Source: Butyriboletus loyo
Taxonomy: Eukaryota; Basidiomycota; Agaricomycetes; Boletales; Boletaceae
DNA length: 64,000 nt
Assembly (NCBI GenBank): GCA_038093515.1
Contig: JBBPSI010000023.1
Span: 62,001-126,000 of the forward strand
Reading direction: 5' to 3'
A model generated the notes under the pieces. The model worked only from the letters and a program-made list of their open reading frames with translations. It was not told the DNA's origin and ran no database searches. Each line of letters begins with the position of its first letter. Positions within the stretch are counted from its first letter, which is position 1. The translations under genes were made by a program, and so were the position numbers. Of this stretch, positions 38,642-49,513 are shown piece after piece.

Positions 38642-41600
38642 TCAGCATGACAAAAAGAAAAAGAAAAGAGAACACACGCACGTCATGTCAAGTGGCCGTT
38701 CACGTCCCAAGAGATCCACGAGCGCCAACACGGGGGCAACCTTGAACACGTTGTGATCGCCATTGAACGGCACCGTGTACCCCGCCGTCTGGATCGTTCG
38801 CACCCATGTCGCCAAGATAGGCGCAACTAGCGGCAAAAGCCACGTCATGAGCAACAATATATGTGTGTTCTGGTCGTGTGCGTATGCAAACGTAGGTTTG
38901 AGCATATGACTGGGTATGTTGAGTGATCGGCTGGAAGGCGGGCCCGAACTATCTGCTGGTGAATCATTTTCGTCAGACGTCCGATTATCCTGTTCACATA
39001 TGGGCGTGTGATCTGTAGGTGTACCTGCTAACGTCGGGACAGAACCAGGGTACAGCTTGGGTCGGGAGGTCGCGTTACAGTTGAGAAGTTGGGTGACCCA
39101 GCATCCAAGGAAGGCCACTTGCCATGGCACGAACAGCACTATGAGCGCTAGCACGAGGACCATGGAAATAACCATGCTCCGTCGTACACCGAGGTCTCCG
39201 GGTTTCCTGCTCCCCAATCGTCACCTCATGGATAGAGAACTAGTTATCATACCGTACCTTTCAATAGATCCTCTTCCCAACAACCTGAGTGGCCACATGA
39301 GAGCTACCAGTAACCACCAACTGATACACACCATTCCAGCCGCTACACCGACAAGAAGAACTGCCAGTACCGCACGCAGCACCCCCAATTCGTCCCCAAT
39401 CCCAAGGTAATAATCAGGACCCAACGGGAGCAATCCGATCACCCCGGCGACCACCATCAATAGGGGCATCCGGCGCCTCACGAAAACATCCAACGACTCG
39501 CGGACGCTCAGCTGCTGACCGTCTAAACTCCAGGAATGGAACAAAAGCAGCGAGACGATTCCGACACCCCAGCTGAGTAACGTGGTAGGATACCGCGTGC
39601 TTATTCTCCCCACCGAAGTCCACAAGTCGACTGAAAGAAGTACTTCTACGGCATCTTGACAGCTAGGTCCCGAAGAATGGATTGTGAGATTCAGCCCGTG
39701 AGATGGGGTGGAGTGTAGAGGAGGGATGTAAGGGGCAGAGGAATGAGTATGGAGGAAAATGGGTTGGTCGGACGAAAGACGATAATAGTGCGTTTCAGAA
39801 GCTTGTGACGTGTGGACGAGCAGCGGAGAAAAAAGAGGTGCTTCAACTATGTATCAGCATGCGTCCTCGGAGCTTCTTCTCGATGCACCTACCTGCACAC
39901 GATGAATATTCCGCCATTTTAGGGACGAGTCGATACACCAGCAGTGCAGTAGCTGGGAGGTGTGGAAGACTGATATACGTCCTCAATCCTACATCATCAG
40001 ATCGAGGTCTCGATATCTTCACGCCATCAAAAAGCAAGTCTGCAGAGGGTTGTCAGTCTCGTAGTCTCATCAGAGAAATACAATGTCCACGGACCCCAGA
40101 GGCTGAGCTCGCTCTCGACAGTGCGTGTTTGATCAAATCCCCCTGCAACCCAACCACGTCCATCATCACCAGCATCCACAGTGACCCCTACCCAGCCTTC
40201 TGCTCCGTTTGGAAGCTCGGCCTCGAAAAATACCATACCCTCGCTCTCATCTGTTCCTTCGTCCGGTACTGGGAATGGCTTTCCAGGGATCGGAGTTGGG
40301 AGGATTTTGAGCGAAGCCGGTGCAAGGGAGTTACACAACATAGTTCCATCCGTGGAATGTTCTGCGCAAAGGTGAACAGACACACGCAAGTTGAAGACAT
40401 GGTGGGGGGACACGTTTAAGACACTCCCCCGAGAAACATACAAGACAAACATCCGATTATCCCCCTCATCCTGGGCACTTGGTATAGGTAGGAGGTAGGT
40501 CCTTTTCCCAAGGGGACGATTGAGAACGAATTGCAGATCCCCGGAGAGTGCCTCGTATTCACCCTCATTGAGGCTCAGGTCTCGGACGAAATCCCCATCT
40601 GGCGGCAACAAACTCCCATCTCTCAACCACCGATCGAGTACTCGCGCACGCTCTTCCGCCGTTTTTGTGAATCCAAGTTCAAGCACAGCCCGAGCGACAC
40701 GCCACCGCACCTGATGGCACCACACCATCTCGCGGTGCCCAACCCCCGTCCACGCGCCTTCGAGCGCGGATGTGAACACTGTCCGTCGATAGATGCCTAC
40801 CTCTCTCGAGTCCCTTGGCAGAATGCAAGACTCGGAAGGGATCATCATATCCGTCGCACCTCCGCAAATGGACAGGATCGCCGTCTCGTCTTCGCGCAAT
40901 GCTTTTCGATTTCGGGCATATATCTCTTCGATTCGTGCGTCGAAACGGACTGGAGGAAGTGTATGCGGGGTAGACATGGTGATGAGAGCCGTGATGTTTC
41001 CAGAGGGGAGAAGAGCAGTGCCTACGACGCCGCCCATGGAATGACCCATGACAACGATTCGTGTGTTGGGAGGGTAGCGGGAGAGAATATACTCCACCAC
41101 CGCAGATGTGTAGGCAATCTGGGAATCGAGCGTGGGGCCATGAAACGCGGAAAGGTCTTCATTAAACTCCACTATAATGTCATCGTGTTAGATGTAACAC
41201 GCAACTGAGAGGTCGGGTCAAGCAGGAGCTTACCGGCGTAGAAATCTATGGGTTTCGCCCCTTGTCTTGTGAACTCGTGTGACACGTCGAATGGCGACGA
41301 GAAGTATTGTCTAGCAGCAGACGACGCTATTGAGCGCACCTGGTGCGATGATCCCGCATTTCCTGGTATGAACAGAACGGGCAAACCCATTGCCTACCCC
41401 ATTCGTGGACAACTCATTAGCTATCAACGCGTTCAAACCCACCCGAGACCTCACCTGTTTGGGCTCCCATCCAACTTCACGGTATAGCCAAAGTGAATAT
41501 CGGCTGGCAAGTGGTGTCCAGGAGGTGTTGAATTCTGGCTGGAGGAGGTAAGAAGGTGACATCCATGACATCCGACATCCTTGGGGCGATAATCGATGTT

Positions 41601-41682
41601 GGACGTCGGATGCAGCGCGAAAAACGATGTATACAACGGACAAAGTGAACAGGCCGAGAATTGTTGGTACAATCCTGGACAT
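38642..41682 (-). CDS. BST1: GPI inositol-deacylase Bst1 (PGAP1 family)
   Basis: Exons 41682-41455, 41393-41234, 41171-40095, 40039-39893, 39801-39258, 39206-38642; 2721 nt, 906 aa. Bst1 is an ER membrane lipase that removes the acyl chain from inositol of GPI anchors, needed for export and quality control of GPI proteins. An N-terminal signal anchor (IVPTILGLFTLSVVYIVF) is followed by the lipase core: PVLFIPGNAGSSHQVRSIAS, AVEFNEDLSAFHG, the nucleophile elbow VVMGHSMGGVVG (catalytic Ser), and STPHTLPPV. The C-terminal half has several membrane helices. The exon 3-4 join uses the unusual donor GTCCGT at 40094; it is chosen because it restores SLWDLLFDGVKISRP and the following conserved region. 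The protein is a little shorter than yeast Bst1 (1029 aa). Confidence 0.93.
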
Positions 41683-42004
41683 GGCAGACAGGAATAATCA
41701 AAACATCAATGTCAAGATTCTGTGCTGTTGCGTCGTCGCCATGTCCTGAAAGGTCCTTCTAGCCGAAAATCACACATGTGTCATTTCAAACTTCTTCCAT
41801 TCGCCTCTATGACACCAGAGACAACGAGCCACCGCAGCATACTACGGTATAATAAAAGAACATGAAAGAGAAAAAAAGATGCGATAGGTGAGACGATGCA
41901 AATGATGTGATAATGGAAACACCCGGCGGATACCCAGTTGGCAGCCACTGCGTCCTAGACCATGGGTGCAGGAGCGAGAAGAAACAAGATGTAGAGTACG
42001 CTGT
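41683..42004. other. Intergenic between BST1 start and 14-3-3 stop
   Basis: 322 bp that must hold the BST1 promoter and the 14-3-3 3' UTR, since both genes lie on the minus strand. No further feature seen. Confidence 0.45.
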
Positions 42005-42926
42005 TTAGTCATCGCCGGCAGCGCCCTCATCATCTTTCTCTATCTTGTCTGCAAACTGGTTGAGCAAAAGTCTCTCATAGGCATTGAGTATCGACGCACC
42101 AGCTTCTTGCATGTCTGACGTCCAAAGAGTAAGATTGTCCCGTAGTAATTGCATAATAAGCGTCGAGTCCTTGTAGCTCTCCTCGGAAAGGGTGTCAAGC
42201 TCAGCAATGGCATCATCGAATGCCTGCTTGGCAAGGTGACATGCACGGTCGGGGCTGTTAAGGATCTCGTAGTAGAAGACGGAGAAGTTTAATGCGAGGC
42301 CGAGACGAATGGGGTGCGTTGGCGGAAGTTCGGCGACGGCAACCTCGGAAGCATCCTTGTAAGCAGCCAGAGACTTGTCAGCGCTGTCCTTGCGCTTATC
42401 ACCGGTTGCAAACTCGGCGAGATAGCGATGGTAGTCGCCCATCCTATATGATCTTGTGAAAACCGGACTAGGGCAAGACAAGAGATAGCTTACATCTTGT
42501 GGTAGAAGACCTTGGACTCGCCAGAAGCAGCCGAAGGGATGAGGTGCTTGTCGAGGACGTCGAGAATGTCTTCGCAAATTTTAGCGAGCTCGCTCTCAAT
42601 CTTCTCTCTGTAACTCTTGATCATGGCAACTTGGGCCTCGTTGCCTTTGGATTCCTCCTTCTGTTCAATGGACGATACGATGCGCCACGACGCACGACGA
42701 GCACCAATAACGTTCTTGTATGCGACCGACAAGAGGTTACGCTCTTCAACAGTGAGTTCCTGGTCAGAGGAGGCGACGCGCTTCATGTTCTCGACCATCT
42801 CTGTGGAAGATGATGAACATTTGGTGCACACGACCAAAATAAGGATGATGATGACTTGCCTTCATAGCGCTCAGCCTGTTCGGCGAGCTTGGCAAGGTAG
42901 ACAGAGTCTTCGCGGGATTCAGGCAT
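42005..42926 (-). CDS. BMH1: 14-3-3 protein
   Basis: Exons 42926-42860, 42800-42494, 42443-42005; 813 nt, 270 aa. 14-3-3 proteins are dimeric phosphoserine/phosphothreonine-binding adaptors. The family is unmistakable: start [20 protein letters not shown], then [50 protein letters not shown] (with the phosphate-contacting Arg), [33 protein letters not shown] and [11 protein letters not shown]. The C-terminal tail is short and acidic. The first intron (42859-42801) begins with GC (GCAAGT), required to produce the invariant RYEEMVENM. Only one 14-3-3 gene is in the window; basidiomycetes usually have two, so the paralogue number in the symbol is arbitrary. Confidence 0.96.
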
Positions 42927-45900
42927 CTACAAACGAGGGTGTCGTGAGTGACCATGTTCGGAGCCACCAAACGCGACATAGACGCGTCGAGGACGCGCTG
43001 ATATACATACTGTAGATAAAATCGAGAAATCGAGGCGTATTGCTGGAGAAACAATGAGCTCGCTGTGGTCGACGACGGCGAGAACGGTGGGTACGTACGG
43101 TGTGAAGAAGGATGGGGAAGATGATGGTTGTTGATTGAGGAGCAAGATGTCGAAATAAACCGAAAATTAAATTCAGAGCTGGGCAAAGGGTTCGGGCCCA
43201 GGGCAGGGTATAGGGTATTACCTTACCTGGTTTTCTTTCCCACGCCACTACATTTAAGAGAACAGTTGAAGATGTGAAATAATATATAGGTATATTGAAG
43301 TACGTAGCGTTCTGCTCGTCGCCAGCTTGGCGGGCGTCGTCGTGGATCTGCCTGGACTGCGAAGGCTCAGCGCTCATTGCTCGTTGCTGCACGTTGCGTA
43401 TCGTGTGTAGCCAACGGTAACCATATTTGGTGGTGTATTCAGCGGGTGCGCTGGTAGAGACACCCATTTTTAGCTCCACAAGACCGCCCGACTGAGATCA
43501 AGGGAAGGTGTCGGATGAAATCCTGCCACTGGAAGGCAACGCTGCTCCCATCGCCATCATCGACTTCCTTGGTAATTGTCCAGCCTTGTTGGCATGGTCC
43601 CCGTTTCCCCTCAGCCCTCAGAGAGTCTGGTGAGACAAGAGATTCGCATTCGGGATTCACCCTACAGCAATTTCTGAGACAGCCTGACCACCTTTGGACA
43701 AGTGTCTCTGATGAGGAGTAACTTCGTTTCACAAGCTGACTACTCCGTGACACTCCGCGCAGGCAGCGCAATTCAGCAGTTGAGGTGAATTTTCGTGTCG
43801 TTGCATAAATTTAGAACCCTGTCTCTGACACTCCAGTCGAAGGGGCGCTGATAATATCTGTCCTCAGAATCGAAGCGCGGGATAGTCGCCGTTCGACCAA
43901 TACGTATTAACTCACTCGCCTCGTCAAGTCAGCATGGATGGTGATCACTGATGGTGGCTTGTTCTCATCGCCTTGGGTGGCTGCACTCGTTTGTCTGCTC
44001 TTGCCCTGGACGCAAATCCATCAAGACTCAAGGCATGACTCGTAGAATGACGTATGTCAATCATTATACGGTGTTCCTGGCCTAGCCTGGGACTCTCCGG
44101 GTGGGTATAATCCCTCTCAAACAACAGTGGATTCGTCCCACTCTGAAAAATTATCTGTGGGGCCAGCATTCGTCTGGGTGGATGTATCGTAGTGCCCACG
44201 ACAGTATTGAATTGAACTGCGTAAACATTGGGTGTGCGTGACGCGTGACGACGCGCTTCGTCACACTATAATGTAAACGCGTCGCCTACTAAACAGACAC
44301 CAACGATAGCGTGTCCAACTCCAAAAAAGCGCACACTATAACTGTTACCGACAGTGCAACCCACCGCCACGCACAATCACTCGTGAAAGCGATTCTCGCC
44401 AAGCCAGAGATGGCAGGTGTCAATAGTGGCCCATCTACCATCAGGAAGCAGATGGCGGTGTGTCGCTTCTGGCGGACGACATCGATGACGTCTGACGCGT
44501 TTCTCTCAGTGGAAGCCCTCGTGTAGAAGTGGTTCTGCCAAGTGGGTCTATGATGGCGTGTGCACCGATCCACTCGTCTTTGGGACCCTCCTGGGACAAG
44601 ACGGTCCTCTTAAGTCCAAGATGCACGAGACCACCATCACCGACTTTGGTGACTTGCTTGTAGGAATCCAAGTTTCCGTTAGGTCAATATTAACTTGCGC
44701 TATTCTGGCGCTAAATACTCGAACAGTTGGCGTCTCTTCTCCTAGTAGCCCCGGGCTTCAGGCTGTAGCAACTGTCAGGTCTAACCAACTGAGCTGAGAT
44801 TTTGGGCAGCTCTGGTCCAAGTCTCACTCTCAGCGTCATGAACCCTTGATTTCTTTTCTCGCCAGCTGTACTCCAATCCGGCACGTAGCCTCCGATCGGT
44901 TCGACATGTTCGGGAGCCATTGAACCAGTTTTATCAGTAGGAGAATGGCGGGAATGACTTATCATATAGTCTGGGGAGCAGGTAACAAAGCCAATCAACA
45001 TTCTTGCTTTCACTTGGAACAGCAAGTCGTACGGTACCGCAAGATTTGAACCCTCGCTAATACGTCTTCGATGGAGTTGTCGAATAATGACAGCGATTCA
45101 AGTCAAAAGCTAACATTCGGTCATAGTATGTACTTACACCAACGTTGTTACAATCCCAGAGACGAAATATTGCCTCGACCTCTCACATCCAGAACATCCC
45201 TGCCGTGTTCCCATGCTAGCATATTCTCAGGAGTTGATGTGCTCCCAAACTTCACCTGCGCGTTCAGGGTATTCCGTGTAAGGTTTTTCTGTTTTGGATA
45301 TCTTTGCAAACGCACGCAGTTCTGAAGAGTTTTCATGGGCTCCGAGCGGTCGGTTAAAAATGGATAGGTGGTAGTATCAACACCAGCAGCATAGATACGC
45401 CGACAGCAATCATCCACGCCCCGCTCAGGGAAGATGGTGGTGGTTGACCAAGGTCGGCCAAGATCGCGATATAAGGAAGGGAATCAGAGTCACGTTTTTT
45501 AGCTTGGCTGCTCAGGTGTCCACCCCTGCGGGTAATGTCGTGCAAAACGTCTTTGGAATACTTCGATTCCCGAACCTTGTCAGAAACGAGAATGTGCGAC
45601 ATTCGCGATTTCGCTGACGCCGTTATGACTGCACTGGACTGCACTAGTAGTCCTCTGTCAGTGGTGTCCACTCGTCCAAGCTACATGATGGACCATCAGA
45701 TCTCAGACCTGATGTTACGCCATGAAAAAGGGATCCAAAAAACAACCACTGATTCGTTCCCTTACCGAATCAGGAAGGGAATGAATTAGTGTCTGTGCTT
45801 TGAATGTGATCCAGCAACGTCCGCATCCGAATCCGTTAGTGAGCGAGGGGTCAACCGGTCACTTTTCCTACCCACCGATGCGCGTGAAAATATTAGAAGG

Positions 45901-46200
45901 TCGGTCGTGCTCGTATTTATGACAAGTAGAACATTGCGCCCGACACGAAATCCATGGGCAACCATATTGCCAATCGTTCGCGGGTATACTGAAGAGTATG
46001 ACACGGTCACTATTCCACTCATACACGCAAGAAAGCCTGTTGCAGCCTGGTAGTTCGAAGGCCAAGGGTAAGAGTAAGGCAGTCGACGACCCAAGTGACC
46101 AGTCCCCTACCAAGAAGACCACAAATAGTGACCCTTCGTCTGCCGGTCTGGAGGGCGGCATGGCTGACATGGTCTTCAAGCGAGAGATGGGAACGCTCCG
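42927..46200. other. Gene-poor stretch with unassigned ORFs, left part of the degenerate island
   Basis: 3.3 kb without a recognisable gene. The first ~500 bp is the 14-3-3 promoter; an ORF overlapping it (42919-43479, minus) looks spurious. Pieces that read somewhat like protein are 44441-44671 (minus), 45354-45671 (minus, ending in a hydrophobic segment SMLLVLILPPI) and 45998-46327 (plus). None shows a known motif and none joins cleanly by splicing. I take the region as intergenic sequence plus eroded coding remnants. Confidence 0.4.
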
Positions 46201-46533
46201 CACTTTGAGCTTCTGTTTCCTCGATAAGCTCGGCTGTGGACTGGTCCACGGAAACCACCGACACGACCTCCATCATCACAACACCGTCTTTCTCGGCTTC
46301 CACTTTGATCCTTGTGTTGATCTGTAGACCAGACAGTCGAGGACCGGGATTGATGGTATCTCTTGTTCCGAGGCCACCAACACTCCCGTCTGCGCCCGTT
46401 GCCGCAAGGGCAGAACGTGGAACGAAGGAAGGCGTGGCGCAGGAAGTATGAGGTTGGATACAGGAGCAAGCTGCGCGGCGTCTTCGTGCTGCTTCACGTC
46501 AATCAGGGTTTGATTTCGTGGGACGACTAGAGG
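46201..46533 (-). pseudogene. Truncated duplicate of the middle of SPP2
   Basis: The minus strand is clearly homologous to SPP2 positions about 17040-17372 over ~333 bp, with most bases identical in both coding and alternate frames. Examples: the out-of-frame peptide MKQHEDAAQLAPVSNL occurs in both copies, and the in-frame acidic part keeps STAELIEETEAQSA against PTAELIEETEDQSA. The copy has a TGG-to-TGA change at the Trp of PDW and a lost base just upstream, and lacks the start, the G-patch and the tail. It stops abruptly at both ends with no target duplication that I can see. It cannot encode a functional Spp2. Confidence 0.85.
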
Positions 46534-46925
46534 TTAGGCTCTCCTTGGAATAAAGGGTCGCTTTATCCAACGGGTTCCGCTCCCCCCTGCCATAATTGAC
46601 AGCGAGTATGTCATGTGTTGGTATGTGATGGCGAGGCAAAGATGCGGCGTGCCAGCAGTGCTTGATGTTACTATTCATCACGCGGGTACACTGTACTACT
46701 CATTCACACCGCAGTCCCTAGTGATTTACTTGCTGGTCGCTGGGATTCTCGAGTTGACCGATGACATCCACCTCATGATGCCTGAAGATACATCACTGAC
46801 GAGACGAAGTCTTTATGACCAATACTGCAGATATGTCGAGCTTGTCAATCATCATGGCCCAAATGAAGATTACATTCGAGCCATCCGAGTCGTCGTTCAA
46901 CGGCAGAGTTGCAAGGAGCGTATTA

Positions 46926-47900
46926 TCAGGTGAAATAAGCGAGCGGAAGATGATTAGGGATACTGAAGCCCACTTCCGTGAACGTTAGAGGATCCAAAAA
47001 GTATGCACCCAACGCTGATTTCCTAAGAGTGACTGCGGACAAAATAAACTGACCATCATTCGAAAGAGTCTGGAAACAAGGGACGTCCTTGCGCTCCGTT
47101 GATTTGGTCAACACGTCGATGACCACCAGAGATCGGTGGGATCCAACCAAGACTTGCTGTCCACTATTGAGCCAGTTGGCGATGATGGGGCGCTCGTCCT
47201 GGGCAACCTCTTTATCGAATGAACCAAATGGGACTTCCAAACGCCGAGCCAGCCGGTCATGGGAGGAAATATCCCATATATGAAGAGCGGAAGGAGTGGT
47301 GGCTTGGTTTTCCCTGCCATACCGACAGCGAGGCAATTACCCGCAGAGGAGAGTTGCAAGGGGTCGAGGTATAGACCGCGATCGCAATGATAGACTGCAA
47401 GTTGTTCTCCGGTGGCGATGCTCAACAGAACGGTCAACCCCGTACTGTCACCATTAGCAGCCCACGACGAATCTGGAGAGATGTCCAACGTTGTGAAGTA
47501 TGGTGCTTATGTTCTTCTGTGAACAGTACATATAATCAGTCAGAACACCATTCGAAGGGATAACGCAGAGTACCTTCCAATCGAAACCGGCAAATCCTGT
47601 GAGCGGTTGTACTGACATGCTTTGATATATAGGGTTGTTGCACCTCAGATGATCACCCGGTCATCATACATCATGCCAAATAACAAATCATCTTCCGTCT
47701 CTTGAAATAGCGCAGACATTCACTGGCATTGCCATAAATGAACCCACTCTCTGACCATCTGATACTCGCAATTGGGTCGCCCCATCGACGGAAACCTGTG
47801 TCATTCCGGGAAGAACGCGAGAAACTTTGTAGGTTCTTCAGTATGTATCTCTCGCCAAAGTTCCGGATAAGCTTCAGAAAAACGATTTTCAAAACCGATG
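46926..47900 (-). pseudogene. WD40-repeat-like remnant
   Basis: Minus-strand pieces resemble beta-propeller blades: DISPDSSWAANGDSTGLTVL, TGEQLAVYHCDRG, SALHIWDISSHDR, ANWLNSGQQVLVGSHRSLVV, SNDGQFILSAV. They fall in at least three frames, and the changes are not all at good splice sites (for example no clean join before DISPD). A further piece at 47671-47892 (WGDPIASIRWSESGFIYGNA) could be an upstream blade. The gene is probably decayed, but a real gene with misread introns is possible. Neighbouring ORFs at 47942-48396 read plausibly on both strands and are left unassigned. Confidence 0.45.
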
Positions 47901-48606
47901 ACTACATATAACACTCAAGGACTTCCTGCTTACTTCGCATACTAGACATCTTCACTTGGGACCCACTGGTAGCCGAGACTCGAGACACGGCGGCAGGTTG
48001 AGCGGAAAGCAAAACAATAAGTTGTCCTCGTGGGTTCGGAACACGGCCATGGCGGTGCGGCGTGCACGACGACAATTGTACGAATTATTGTCAACAGTTT
48101 ACCCAGTCCACGTGCGATATCGAAATTGCATTCCTCAATCTTGTCTGTGAGGCAATACAATACGTCCTGGAGGGTGCCGTATTTATGAAGTGCAACCAAT
48201 TGAGTTTCGGAATCCACTTGGCCAGGAGATGGATGGGTTTGTAAGAGAAGCAGGCAAGGATGAGGATGAGTACGTCCCTGAGGGAGATCTGTACGCCGAC
48301 GAAGAACCCAACGATGAGTGCAGCACCACCTCCACCCCACACATGCGTGGCATAACTACTAACGACACACCCAGCACTCCTGACGCCTCTCAATAAAGGA
48401 CCGGCCAGACGACAAACATACGTACGCGTGAACTTTGATGACTGCGGCGGACGTCAATGCCTCACGGATGGCCTCGTAAATTTCCGATAACGTCCTGGCC
48501 AGTGTATTCACTTCCCACATGTGTTACAATTAGATTCAAAACGTGAGATTGCTTTCGACTTCGGTTAGCTTGGGTTTGCCCTAGTTCGCTGGCCATCGAG
48601 TAGCAC

Positions 48607-49505
48607 TAGGGTATAGCACGGGTCTGACTACGGGTCGGGCGGCTGACACCGTACCCGTACCCACAGACACCGCGACCCGCCACGGTACGGGTACGGTGTA
48701 ACCCGTACGACCCGCGGTATGTCTGTGTACCCGCGGTGATGAGAAACCCGCGGGTTGCTGCACAACAAGTACATCGAATTGTAAACAGTTGTAGCTACTA
48801 CTGTCCTGTCTACTCCGTCTCTACCAGCTTCTGCTTCTTCAATGACTTCACAATGTCAAGTAGTTCAGGAAATGTAATCAGTGCACACCGCAACCATGAT
48901 CGCAGGCGAAGAAAGGCCTGTGTCGATGATGGACAGAGACGGTTTCATGAAAAGTGTAGCAGCTGTCAACCTTGGGAACACACTCGTTCTACTGCTGTTG
49001 AAGTCGCTAACAGCGTGTGGGGGTGACACTGAGATACTACAGTCTATAGACACTAGCCAGAGCACGAACCAGGTATGCTAAGGTAGTCAAGCGCCATCCG
49101 ATACAACTTCGGATAGTTGTTGCGGTTGTTTGTCCACCATTTCAGAGGGTCTTTTACCTTTTCTACTGGCTGTCGTAGATAGTCTCGAGGTTCATCTGAT
49201 GAAGACGGCACCCCTAGATAAATGTCCTCGAAACCACCCACTGTGGGTAGACCGTGCTATGTGCCCAGAGTCAATTCCGACCAGACGAGCAGCACTAAAC
49301 AAACACTTACCTTGCTGGTTGCGGCAGAACCGTTGGCAGGGATGTCTGGTGGGGAGGTCTGAGGCCTGACCCGCCAGCCAGACCCATACGGTGTACGGTA
49401 CGGGTACGGTGTTGCCGTGGGTCTGCATTTCCTCACACCGTACCCGTACCCGCGGTACCCGTAGACCCTTACCCGCGGTGTGTAGCGTACTCGTGCTATA
49501 CCCTA
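48607..49505. mobile_element. Internally deleted hAT-family transposon (899 bp)
   Basis: Left end TAGGGTATAGCACGGGT (48607-48623) and the reverse complement of the right end, TAGGGTATAGCACGAGT (49505-49489), match at 16 of 17 positions. Immediately outside are 8-bp direct repeats AGTAGCAC (48599-48606) and AGTAGCGC (49506-49513), 7 of 8 identical. Inverted ends starting with TAGGG and 8-bp target duplications are typical of hAT elements. Both subterminal regions carry many short copies of ACCCGTACCC/GGGTACGGGT and ACCCGCGG in both orientations, as expected for transposase binding sites. Inside is a C-terminal transposase fragment on the minus strand. The element is far too short for a full hAT transposase and so is non-autonomous. 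Confidence 0.88.
49053..49241 (-). pseudogene. hAT transposase C-terminal dimerisation-domain fragment
   Basis: The 62-residue ORF contains DEPRDYLRQPVEKVKDPLKW followed by WTNNRNNYPKLYRMALDYLS and IP. This is the start of the hAT C-terminal dimerisation domain (pattern: D-x3-YL...DPLxWW...YP.L..MA.DYLSIP). It then ends in a stop after SCSG, where intact elements continue with the conserved ER.FS region. The RNase H-like catalytic part and BED finger are absent. It lies within the deleted element above. Confidence 0.85.
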
Positions 49506-49513
49506 AGTAGCGC

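Noticed and set aside
42919..43479. 186-codon minus-strand ORF overlapping the 14-3-3 first exon
   Set aside because: It overlaps the well-supported 14-3-3 exon in another frame, has low-complexity basic content and no motif, and lies over the expected promoter and 5' UTR.
44980..45040. A tRNA-like T-arm (GGTTCAAATC on the minus strand) followed by a poorly paired sequence
   Set aside because: The flanking five-base stems do not pair and no acceptor, D or anticodon arm can be drawn around it.
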